This document shows positions 1 through 5,597 of a DNA stretch of 7,949 nt, piece by piece. A program made the translations under genes and the position numbers. The notes under the pieces were generated by a model. It was not told the DNA's origin, did not search any database, and was given only the letters and a program-made list of their open reading frames with translations. Each line of letters opens with the position of its first letter. The stretch's first letter is position 1. The DNA comes from CAIOZW01 sp049317725 (lineage in GTDB: Bacteria; Acidobacteriota; Blastocatellia; RBC074): NCBI GenBank assembly GCA_049317725.1, contig JBMOHS010000176.1:1-7949 (forward strand), given 5' to 3'.

Positions 1-254
1 TTGAAGAGGCGAATCGTCGCGTCGAGGGTTGGTGCGGCCTCTTCTCCCGGCAGCTTCGCCGCCAATTGAGGCAGCTCCGCCGCCAATTGAGGCAGCTCCG
101 CCGCCAAGACCTCGACCCCATCCGCCCCCACTCCAAAATGGCGATCGCAGAGCCGCGCAAAGAAGGCGGGTCCGCGCTCGGTCAGCCATCCCGGTTCTGA
201 CTCCCGGATCACCAGGAAATCATTGCCGCACGCCTGGAACTTGTCAAAACGCAT
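1..254 (-). CDS. dapF: Diaminopimelate epimerase, N-terminal part (runs off the left edge)
   Basis: DapF converts LL-diaminopimelate to meso-diaminopimelate in the cytoplasm, the last step before lysine and the peptidoglycan cross-linking residue. The ATG at 254 opens 84 codons on the minus strand with no stop before the edge. The protein begins MRFDKFQACGNDFLVI, matching the family's opening F-x-K-x-x-x-x-GNDF motif, then LCDRHFGVGADGV at residues 35-47 and DATIRLF at 78-84. The two catalytic cysteines lie beyond the window. The usual residue pair before GNDF is often L-G or A-G; here it is A-C-G. Between GADGV and the DATIRLF strand, where the family normally has a short loop of roughly a dozen residues, this protein has about 30, including a heptad repeat (see repeat entry). 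The start lies only 3 bases after the stop of the PfkB kinase and has only a weak ribosome-binding site, which suggests translational coupling. The family is clear; the rest of the gene is unseen. Confidence 0.9.
   Translation of the reverse strand, partial: MRFDKFQACGNDFLVIRESEPGWLTERGPAFFARLCDRHFGVGADGVEVLAAELPQLAAELPQLAAKLPGEEAAPTLDATIRLF
51..113 (-). repeat. In-frame 21-base tandem repeat inside dapF
   Basis: Three consecutive 21-base units start at 51, 72 and 93. The first two differ at one position (t/c at the sixth base). The third matches for about 15 bases and then diverges. On the dapF strand each unit encodes seven residues, giving LAAELPQ, LAAELPQ and LAAKLPG. Because the unit is a multiple of three, copy-number change would not break the reading frame. 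It sits in a surface-loop position between two conserved DapF motifs. Confidence 0.9.
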
Positions 255-257
255 CCC

Positions 258-1184
258 TTAGATCTCGAAGTGAGTGAACTCCTTGAACTGTCGAAACCGC
301 TCGCGGATCTCTTCCGGCTGCAACCGGCGCAGCCGGTCACAACTGAACTCCTCGACATTGAACGAGGCCATCACCGAACCGTAGATGACCGCTTGCCGCA
401 GGGCCGTCTCATCGATCTTTCCACATTGTGCGAGGTAGCCCATGAAGCCCCCGGCAAAGCTGTCTCCCGCGCCAGTTGGGTCGAAGACGCTCTCCAATGG
501 AAACGCGGGCGTCGCAAAGTAGCTGTCGCGGGTGAAGAAGGCGGCGCCATACTCCCCCCGCTTGACCACTACCATCTGGGGCCCCATGGTCAGCACCTTT
601 CGCGCCGCCCGGATCAGATTGGCCTCTCCCGCCAGCTCGCGCACCTCCGCGTCGTTGATCAAGAGGGCATCGACCACCCCGATTGTCTGCAACAGCTCTT
701 CCCTCGCCCCCTCGATCCAGAAGTTCATCGTGTCCATCGCGACAAAGCGGGCGTCGACCTGCTCCCGTACCCTCCGCTGTACCCCCGGCTGAATGTTGGC
801 CAGGAAAAGAAACGGAGACTGCCGGGCGCGTGACGAGAGCTGCGGATTGAACTCGGCAAAGACATTGAGCTGCGTGTCAAGGGTGTGGGCGGTGTTGAGA
901 TCGTACCCGTACTCCCCCGTCCAGCGGAAGGTCTGCCCTCCCGGCACCCGATGCAGGTTCTCCGTATCGATCCCCCGCTCGGAGAAGACCGCTTGATCCT
1001 CCGCCGTGAAATCGTCCCCAATGACTGCCACCACACCTACTTCCGTAAAAAAGGAGGCGGAGACGGAAAAATGGAGCGCGGCTCCTCCCAAGCTGCGTTC
1101 CCGTTCCCCAAAGGGGGTCCGGATGGAGTCGATGGCCACAGAACCGACCACCAGTAAAGGATTGGAGGGATGAGGGGTTGACAT
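258..1184 (-). CDS. PfkB-family sugar/nucleoside kinase
   Basis: A 308-residue member of the ribokinase/PfkB fold, which transfers a phosphate from ATP to a sugar or nucleoside hydroxyl in the cytoplasm. The N-terminal strand LLVVGSVAID (residues 10-19) and GGAALHFSVSAS (33-44) form the substrate-side motif. NDAE at 177-180 matches the N-x-x-E magnesium motif. DPTGAGDSFAGGF at 235-247 is the PfkB signature 2, with GAGD as anion hole and Asp241 as catalytic base. Length is typical. A conserved-looking DTMNFWIEG segment (151-159) belongs, from memory, to a widespread subgroup annotated only as sugar kinase, so the substrate is unknown. It lies 48 bases after the TPR gene and two genes after mtnP, so a role in 5-methylthioribose or deoxyribose salvage is possible but inferred. 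The start is ATG at 1184. The ribosome-binding signal is weak (AGGA about 13 bases upstream in a purine-rich leader), yet no better start exists downstream. Confidence 0.9.
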   Translation of the reverse strand: MSTPHPSNPLLVVGSVAIDSIRTPFGERERSLGGAALHFSVSASFFTEVGVVAVIGDDFTAEDQAVFSERGIDTENLHRVPGGQTFRWTGEYGYDLNTAHTLDTQLNVFAEFNPQLSSRARQSPFLFLANIQPGVQRRVREQVDARFVAMDTMNFWIEGAREELLQTIGVVDALLINDAEVRELAGEANLIRAARKVLTMGPQMVVVKRGEYGAAFFTRDSYFATPAFPLESVFDPTGAGDSFAGGFMGYLAQCGKIDETALRQAVIYGSVMASFNVEEFSCDRLRRLQPEEIRERFRQFKEFTHFEI

Positions 1185-1232
1185 ATGGATCTCTGATTCC
1201 TTTCTTCTCTTCTCAGTTTAATCGAGCGGGGG

Positions 1233-1730
1233 TCACTTCGGCTCTTTGCCGGGGGAGGACGCCGTCTCGTTCATTCGCTTCTGGGCCCGCGCCAGAAATT
1301 GGCTCTCCGGATAGTTCTGTGTAACCCGCGCCCAGTTCTCACGGGCCGCGGGCAGATCTCCGGCCCGCTGATAGACCTCCCCCAGCATGAAGTAGACTTC
1401 GTCCATCCGGCCGAAATCTGGGTGCGTATCAACAATCTCCATCAATCGGCTCTCGACCGCTTTGTTGAGCCGTTCCCAGGCGGCTTGATCCTTCTTCTCT
1501 GGTTTGCGTTTGTAGAAGTAGAACTTGGCGACCTCAAGGTTGCGTTGCGACTGCTTCTCCAGCTCGGGATCCCGGGGGGCGGTGATCGGACCCCGTCCGG
1601 GACCTTGCGGCATGTGGCGAATCGATGCCTCGACAAAGGAGAGCAGACTGCACGTCAGGAGGAGCAGGGAAACTCCATACCGCCACGCACGTCTCCCCTT
1701 GATGACCAGTTTCACCGGGCCTCTCTTCAA
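1233..1730 (-). CDS. Short secreted TPR / BamD-like protein
   Basis: A 165-residue protein with a basic N-terminus, a hydrophobic stretch at about residues 18-34 and a possible signal peptidase I site after V-E-A (33-35). Cys27 in LLTCS is a poor lipobox because Thr precedes it, so a lipoprotein is less likely. Residues about 85-152 form amphipathic helices resembling two tetratricopeptide units (HPDFGRMDEVYFMLGEVYQ; GDLPAARENWARVTQNYPES), like those in the outer-membrane assembly factor BamD and YbgF. It is much shorter than BamD (around 240 residues), so it is not a full BamD. It probably acts in the periplasm as a protein-binding scaffold; the partner is unknown. Translation starts at TTG 1730, which overlaps the mtnP stop in the tetranucleotide TTGA. 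A strong Shine-Dalgarno (GGAGGTGA) lies six bases upstream inside mtnP. A GTG at 1715 is a weaker alternative start. Confidence 0.8.
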   Translation of the reverse strand: MKRGPVKLVIKGRRAWRYGVSLLLLTCSLLSFVEASIRHMPQGPGRGPITAPRDPELEKQSQRNLEVAKFYFYKRKPEKKDQAAWERLNKAVESRLMEIVDTHPDFGRMDEVYFMLGEVYQRAGDLPAARENWARVTQNYPESQFLARAQKRMNETASSPGKEPK

Positions 1731-2611
1731 TCGTCACCTCCCAACACTGGATCGAGAATCGCCGCGAGCTTGCAGCGCGTCGCCGCTGGAATCAGGTCTC
1801 GCTGCGTGAGGATCGCGTGGCGCAGTGCCGTTGCGCATTTGCAGGATCGTGGGAGCTGCTGCAAACGTCGGATCGAATGGCGGATGATCTGCTGGGCATT
1901 GACGGCGTTCCGATGCAGATAATCGAGGATCATCTCGACCGTCACCGAACTGTGCTCGGGGTGCCAACAGTCATAGTCCGTCACCAGGGCCAACGTGGAG
2001 TAGCAGATTTCAGCCTCCCGGGCCAACTTGGCCTCCTGCAGGTTGGTCATGCCGATGACATCCATCCCCCACTGTCGGTAGAGCCTCGATTCGGCAAGTG
2101 TCGAGAAGGCTGGCCCTTCCATGCAGAGGTAGGTTCCGCCGCGATGGACCGTCACCCCCAGTTCTTCTCCAGAGGCGGCCATCGCCTCTCCGACCACTCG
2201 GCAGACCGGATGATCAAAGGTGATGTGCGCGACGATGCCTTCCCCAAAGAAGGTCGAGATTCGCCCTCGCGTCCGATCCAGAAACTGATCCGGGATGACG
2301 ATGTCAGTCGGCGCATACTGCTCTTGCAGCGATCCGACCGCCGAAGCCGAGAGGATCCGCTCCACTCCCAACATCTTCATCGCATAGATATTGGCGCGGT
2401 AGGGAATCTCGGTTGGGAGCAACCGATGCCCACGGCCATGCCGGGCGAGAAAGGCGACCGGCGTCTCCTCCAGCGTCCCCAGAATGAAGGCGTCCGATGG
2501 AGGTCCAAACGGCGTCTCCAACTGCACCTCCCGCACTTCAGTCAGCCCCTCCATCTGGTAGAGACCACTGCCTCCGATGATTCCAATCTGTGCTCGATCC
2601 TTGCTTGTCAT
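1727..2611 (-). CDS. mtnP: S-methyl-5'-thioadenosine phosphorylase
   Basis: Phosphorolysis of methylthioadenosine (by-product of polyamine and related S-adenosylmethionine reactions) to adenine and 5-methylthioribose-1-phosphate, feeding methionine and purine salvage in the cytoplasm. Belongs to the PNP/MTAP family. Counted from ATG 2611 (294 residues, close to the usual 280-290), the phosphate site is seen as GIIGGSG at 10-16 and ARHGRGH at 56-62, with SASAVGSL at 88-95. MTN at 188-190 and the LAREAEICY stretch (196-204) precede TDYDCW at 211-216. The two aspartates there correspond to the adenine-contacting pair of human MTAP, favouring MTA over inosine or guanosine. An in-frame TTG at 2632 would add seven residues, but GGGAGGGAG at 2628-2620 is placed eight bases before ATG 2611, which favours ATG. 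It starts 25 bases after the parvulin gene and shares four bases with the TPR gene. Confidence 0.93.
   Translation of the reverse strand: MTSKDRAQIGIIGGSGLYQMEGLTEVREVQLETPFGPPSDAFILGTLEETPVAFLARHGRGHRLLPTEIPYRANIYAMKMLGVERILSASAVGSLQEQYAPTDIVIPDQFLDRTRGRISTFFGEGIVAHITFDHPVCRVVGEAMAASGEELGVTVHRGGTYLCMEGPAFSTLAESRLYRQWGMDVIGMTNLQEAKLAREAEICYSTLALVTDYDCWHPEHSSVTVEMILDYLHRNAVNAQQIIRHSIRRLQQLPRSCKCATALRHAILTQRDLIPAATRCKLAAILDPVLGGDD
1734..1741 (-). promoter_or_regulatory. Strong Shine-Dalgarno for the TPR gene, embedded in the mtnP 3' end
   Basis: On the minus strand the bases read GGAGGTGA, an extended match to the anti-Shine-Dalgarno. GGAGG is followed by six bases and then TTG at 1730. It lies in the codons for the last residues of mtnP (GGDD), so ribosomes ending mtnP stop directly over the next start. 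This site is the main reason for choosing the TTG start. Confidence 0.8.
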
Positions 2612-2619
2612 TCCAACGT

Positions 2620-2628
2620 CTCCCTCCC
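2620..2628 (-). promoter_or_regulatory. Shine-Dalgarno deciding the mtnP start
   Basis: The minus strand reads GGGAGGGAG, ending eight bases before ATG 2611. The upstream in-frame TTG at 2632 would place this site inside the coding region, so the ATG is preferred. Confidence 0.7.
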
Positions 2629-2636
2629 GCAATCAA

Positions 2637-3839
2637 TCAGCGATTCATACCAGGATCATCCGATCGCATGGCTCCGCCGGTTCCGCCTCCCAAACGTGGT
2701 GCACGAAATGGAGCGAGCCCCTCGACCTTGACAGCAAAATCTCGCGGCGCCTCCACGGGAAAGTTGAGCGTAGCGTCCTCAATGGCCCGCTTCATCTTCT
2801 CTTCCTTCAACTTGGTCTCGTATGCGTCCGCTTCCTGGGTGCTGATGAAGATGTGGCGTGTGAGGATCTCCTCGGTGGGCCCACTGGTCTCAGGTGAAGC
2901 CGGTTGGCCCTGCACGGTGCGACGGTCTTCCAGGCGAAGAACGTGAAATCCATACTCGGATCGCACCAACTCCGGAGCCATCTCTCCTTTTTTCAAAGCA
3001 AAGGCGACCTTTTCGAATTCAGGATCGAGCTGGCCTTTTCGGAGCCAGTCGAGCTGTCCCCCGGCCCCACGTGTTCCGTCCATGTTGTTCTGGTCAGCGA
3101 GCTGCTCGAAAGAGGCCCCTGCCTTGACCTGGTCGAGCAATTGCTGAGCAATGCCTCGCAGCTTCTCCACGTCCGCCACGGGGTTCTCGGCGAGATACTT
3201 GCTCTTCTCCTCAGCGGAGAGAACCACTTTTTTGTAGAGAAATTCCGTGTACAGATTGGCCAGAATATTGGCGAGGCTGAACTTCAAGCGCGCCTTGAAG
3301 GCAGGGGTCTGATCAAGCCCGGCTTCCCTCCCCTTCTCGGCTCGGATGCGAAGTTCTGCCCACTGAAGAGCCGCCAGCTCCTTCTGCTCCTCGGTTGCCT
3401 CTTCGGTGTTCGCCCCTTGGATCAAGGAATAATCAGCGTCAAACTCTTGGCGGTGACGGTCGAGGTAGCGGGTCAACGCCTCCCGATCGACCGTAAACAT
3501 GTTGTCCTTTTCTGAGAAGGCGGCAGCCAAAGCCTGATTTTCACTGATCGTACGGCGGCGTTGGAAAGTATCAGACTTGTGGAGCCCTTCATCCTCGGCA
3601 GCTTGCGCGAGGGCATAGGCCCTCTTGAACTGCTCGATCAGATCCTTGCGCTGGGCCATACCCTGGGCAAGGGTGCGGCGCTGATTGTCGGGCAGCGTAT
3701 CGACGCGCGAGGTGATCTCGATCGGCTCGATCGTCGCATACTCGCTCTTCCACAACTGGCTCAGGCGAGAGCAACCCGCAGTGATGACGGAACTCAGGAG
3801 AAGGAGCAGGGTGATCTTCCAGGCATTCTCTCGTTTCAA
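2637..3839 (-). CDS. Parvulin-type peptidyl-prolyl isomerase lipoprotein (SurA/PpiC-like)
   Basis: A 400-residue envelope foldase or chaperone. Residues 9-22 form a lipoprotein signal peptide ending ITAG-Cys23, so the mature protein should be lipidated and anchored in the periplasm. Residues about 45-210 are helical and SurA_N-like. Residues about 222-305 match the parvulin core: KAGASFEQLA (239-248), GAGGQLDWLRKGQLDPEFE (258-276) and EYGFHVLRLEDRR (295-307) with the conserved histidine at 299. The usual opening strand of the domain (R-H-I-L with its active-site histidine) is not found before this core. A TRHIFIST segment instead appears after it at 327-334, followed by a charged helix and FPVEAPRDFAV. 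Isomerase activity is therefore likely but not assured. Start is TTG 3839, supported by GAGGAG six bases upstream and the absence of an in-frame ATG before the upstream stop. The 150-base gap to the preceding gene could hold a promoter, but I see no convincing -35/-10 pair. Confidence 0.85.
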   Translation of the reverse strand: MKRENAWKITLLLLLSSVITAGCSRLSQLWKSEYATIEPIEITSRVDTLPDNQRRTLAQGMAQRKDLIEQFKRAYALAQAAEDEGLHKSDTFQRRRTISENQALAAAFSEKDNMFTVDREALTRYLDRHRQEFDADYSLIQGANTEEATEEQKELAALQWAELRIRAEKGREAGLDQTPAFKARLKFSLANILANLYTEFLYKKVVLSAEEKSKYLAENPVADVEKLRGIAQQLLDQVKAGASFEQLADQNNMDGTRGAGGQLDWLRKGQLDPEFEKVAFALKKGEMAPELVRSEYGFHVLRLEDRRTVQGQPASPETSGPTEEILTRHIFISTQEADAYETKLKEEKMKRAIEDATLNFPVEAPRDFAVKVEGLAPFRAPRLGGGTGGAMRSDDPGMNR

Positions 3840-3845
3840 GGGACA

Positions 3846-3851
3846 CTCCTC
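3846..3851 (-). promoter_or_regulatory. Shine-Dalgarno supporting a TTG start of the parvulin gene
   Basis: The minus strand reads GAGGAG followed by TGTCCC and then TTG at 3839. The six-base spacing is ideal, and the next in-frame upstream codons reach a stop without an ATG. Confidence 0.75.
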
Positions 3852-3989
3852 AATGAAATCGTCTCAGATCGATAAGAGGGCTGGCGGGAGAGACGGGAGC
3901 CATTCCGCAAGCCCAAGCCAAAATGCCCGTGCCTGTGGCTCGCGGAGGGGAGATCCTGCAGCACAAGGCGGGGAAATCTTCTTCCGGTG

Positions 3990-5522
3990 TCAAGAAGAAC
4001 CAGGGGATGGCGAAGCCATCTGGGGTTGTGTCAATTCGAGAAGGATCCCCCCGGTTCCACGTGGGTGAACAAAGGCGACGAGCGCCCCCTCGGCACCTCT
4101 CCTTGGCTCCTCGTCGAGGAGCGGAACACCAGCGGCCTTGAGCCGATCGAGCATCGCCGCGAGATCGTCGACCTCCAGGCAGAGATGGTGGATGCCAGGT
4201 CCGCGCCGGGTCAGGAACCGACCGACGGGGGTATCTGCGGAGGTCGCTTCGAGAAGCTCGATGCGACTGCCCCCGTCCGGGCCAACCGGGAGAAAGGCGA
4301 CGCGGACTCCTTGGTCCTCGACCGTCTCCATTCCGGTCAGGTCGAATCCCAGGGTGTCTCGCCAGAAGTGAAGCGCTTCTTCCATCGACTCGACCGCGAT
4401 GCCAAGATGGCTCAGTTGATTGACGTGACCGTTTTTCATCTCTCCTCGACCATTGGAAGCGATCTTCTGGGACTGGTCCGGACTCGCCTCTCGTGGCCAC
4501 CTTGGCCTGAGTGGATGGTCTGGCAGGCTGGCCAGCAGTTGATCGACGATCGTGTAGGGATCCTGTTGACGCGAGACGACCGCTGAGGCCAAGCTGGCCA
4601 GCCGATCCCCGGGAAGCAGGGTCGGCAGGACCTGACGAACAATCCGGTCGCGGAGCAGATCGAGAATGCGCTGCTCGGTGATCTGCTGCCGCTTGGCCCT
4701 CTTGGCTGGCCGAGTCGGATCGGTGTCACCGACAAAGGAGGCATGGCGATCGATCGCAGCGGCGAGTGCCTCCACTCCTTCGTTGCGAATGGCCACGGTC
4801 CGAACGATTGGGGGAATCCAGCCATCGGGCCTCTCCGCCATCTCGAGCAGGGCCAGCAGCTCGCGCTCGGTCCGCTCGACACCCTCGCGCTCCGCTTTGT
4901 TGATGACATAGAGATCAGCTATCTCCATGATCCCGGCCTTGATCGCCTGGATGTCATCCCCCATGCCGGGGACAAGAACGACGACGGCGACATCGGCTGC
5001 TTTGACCACCTCGACCTCATCCTGGCCGACGCCGACCGTCTCGATGAGGATCCGATCATAACCAGCGGCGTCAAGAACTGCGACCGCCTCAATCGTTCCG
5101 CGGGAGAGGCCACCAAGGGCCCCTCGCGTCGCCATCGAACGAATGAAGACCTGCGGATCAGACGCAAGAGCCTGCATGCGGATGCGGTCCCCGAGAATCG
5201 CCCCTCCCGAGAAGGGACTGGATGGGTCGATCGCCAGGATAGCGACCCGCAGACCCGCCGCCCGATAATGGAGGGCCAGTTTGTCAACCAGGGAGGACTT
5301 CCCGGCCCCCGGGGCGCCGGTAATCCCGATGGTCCGCGCCTTCCCTCCGTACGGGTGGAGGGCTTGAAGGAGCGACCCGACCTCCTTCTCCCCATCTTCG
5401 ATCGCCGAGATGACGCGGGCGATCGCCCGAACCTCCCCGCCAACAATCCTCGTGACCATTGGCCCACCAGTGGGGCCACCAGTGGGTTGGTCACCTGCTT
5501 CCCCGCTGACCAGCCTCGCCAT
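3990..5522 (-). CDS. Fusion: MeaB methylmalonyl-CoA mutase GTPase chaperone + methylmalonyl-CoA epimerase
   Basis: A 510-residue protein with two complete modules. Residues about 25-336 are MeaB/ArgK (MMAA family), the G-protein that gates adenosylcobalamin delivery to methylmalonyl-CoA mutase and protects it: Walker A GAPGAGKS (69-76), DPSSPFSGGAILGDR (99-113), ETVGVGQDEVEVV (161-173) and NKAE (208-211) where NKxD is usual. Residues about 367-498 are a VOC-fold methylmalonyl-CoA epimerase, interconverting the S and R forms of methylmalonyl-CoA. Its metal ligands are recognisable by alignment from memory to the Propionibacterium enzyme: His372 (LSHLGIAV), Glu422 (RIELLEA) in the place of Gln65, His446 (GIHHLCLEV) and Glu496 (LLELTQP). 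Both modules have near-normal stand-alone lengths, joined by about 25 polar residues (341-366). ATG 5522 has GGGAG six bases upstream. Met22 is an alternative start but has a poorer site. An internal ATG at Met362 (4439) is preceded by GAGGAG, so separate epimerase could also be made. The gene follows the adenosyltransferase by 75 bases, consistent with one B12/propionate unit. Confidence 0.93.
   Translation of the reverse strand: MARLVSGEAGDQPTGGPTGGPMVTRIVGGEVRAIARVISAIEDGEKEVGSLLQALHPYGGKARTIGITGAPGAGKSSLVDKLALHYRAAGLRVAILAIDPSSPFSGGAILGDRIRMQALASDPQVFIRSMATRGALGGLSRGTIEAVAVLDAAGYDRILIETVGVGQDEVEVVKAADVAVVVLVPGMGDDIQAIKAGIMEIADLYVINKAEREGVERTERELLALLEMAERPDGWIPPIVRTVAIRNEGVEALAAAIDRHASFVGDTDPTRPAKRAKRQQITEQRILDLLRDRIVRQVLPTLLPGDRLASLASAVVSRQQDPYTIVDQLLASLPDHPLRPRWPREASPDQSQKIASNGRGEMKNGHVNQLSHLGIAVESMEEALHFWRDTLGFDLTGMETVEDQGVRVAFLPVGPDGGSRIELLEATSADTPVGRFLTRRGPGIHHLCLEVDDLAAMLDRLKAAGVPLLDEEPRRGAEGALVAFVHPRGTGGILLELTQPQMASPSPGSS
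4437..4450 (-). promoter_or_regulatory. Possible internal translation start for a stand-alone epimerase
   Basis: On the minus strand GAGGAG is followed by AG and then ATG at 4439, in frame with the epimerase module and five residues before its first conserved region. The two-base spacing is shorter than optimal, so initiation here is possible rather than likely. It may be a relic of a once separate epimerase gene. Confidence 0.35.
5464..5487 (-). repeat. 12-base tandem repeat in the MeaB N-terminal leader
   Basis: Two adjacent 12-base units (ccaccagtgggg, then the same with a final t) match at 11 of 12 positions. They encode the Thr-Gly-Gly-Pro repeats of residues 13-20, before the conserved MeaB fold begins at about residue 25. 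The segment is a low-complexity extension rather than a domain. Confidence 0.8.
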
Positions 5523-5552
5523 TCTTCTCTCCCGCTTCCATCTCGACGCTCC

Positions 5553-5566
5553 CGAGATCCGTCTCG
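5553..5566. other. Small perfect hairpin between the adenosyltransferase and the MeaB fusion
   Basis: CGAGA and TCTCG flank a four-base loop, giving a 5-bp stem in the 75-base gap. No T-run follows on the minus strand, so it is not an intrinsic terminator. It may affect mRNA stability or simply be chance. Confidence 0.35.
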
Positions 5567-5597
5567 CTTGCTCGCGGGGCGGAGGAGCCGTGGCAGA

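Noticed and set aside
29..277. A plus-strand 82-codon Pro/Ala-rich frame with repeats (PPIEAA)
   Set aside because: The repeats are the antisense of the dapF LAAELPQ repeat; the minus strand carries a recognisable DapF N-terminus.
1817..2731. A 304-codon plus-strand open frame antisense to mtnP
   Set aside because: mtnP has full family motifs on the minus strand; the antisense product shows no domain and spans into the next gene.
3840..3989. Intrinsic terminator or promoter between the MeaB fusion and the parvulin gene
   Set aside because: An imperfect GCGAGCC/GGCTTGC pairing can be drawn but there is no following T-run, and no good -35/-10 pair is visible.
3850..4500. A 216-codon minus-strand frame overlapping the epimerase module in another frame
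   Set aside because: The epimerase frame has all conserved ligands; this frame is Arg/Ser/Pro-rich and featureless.
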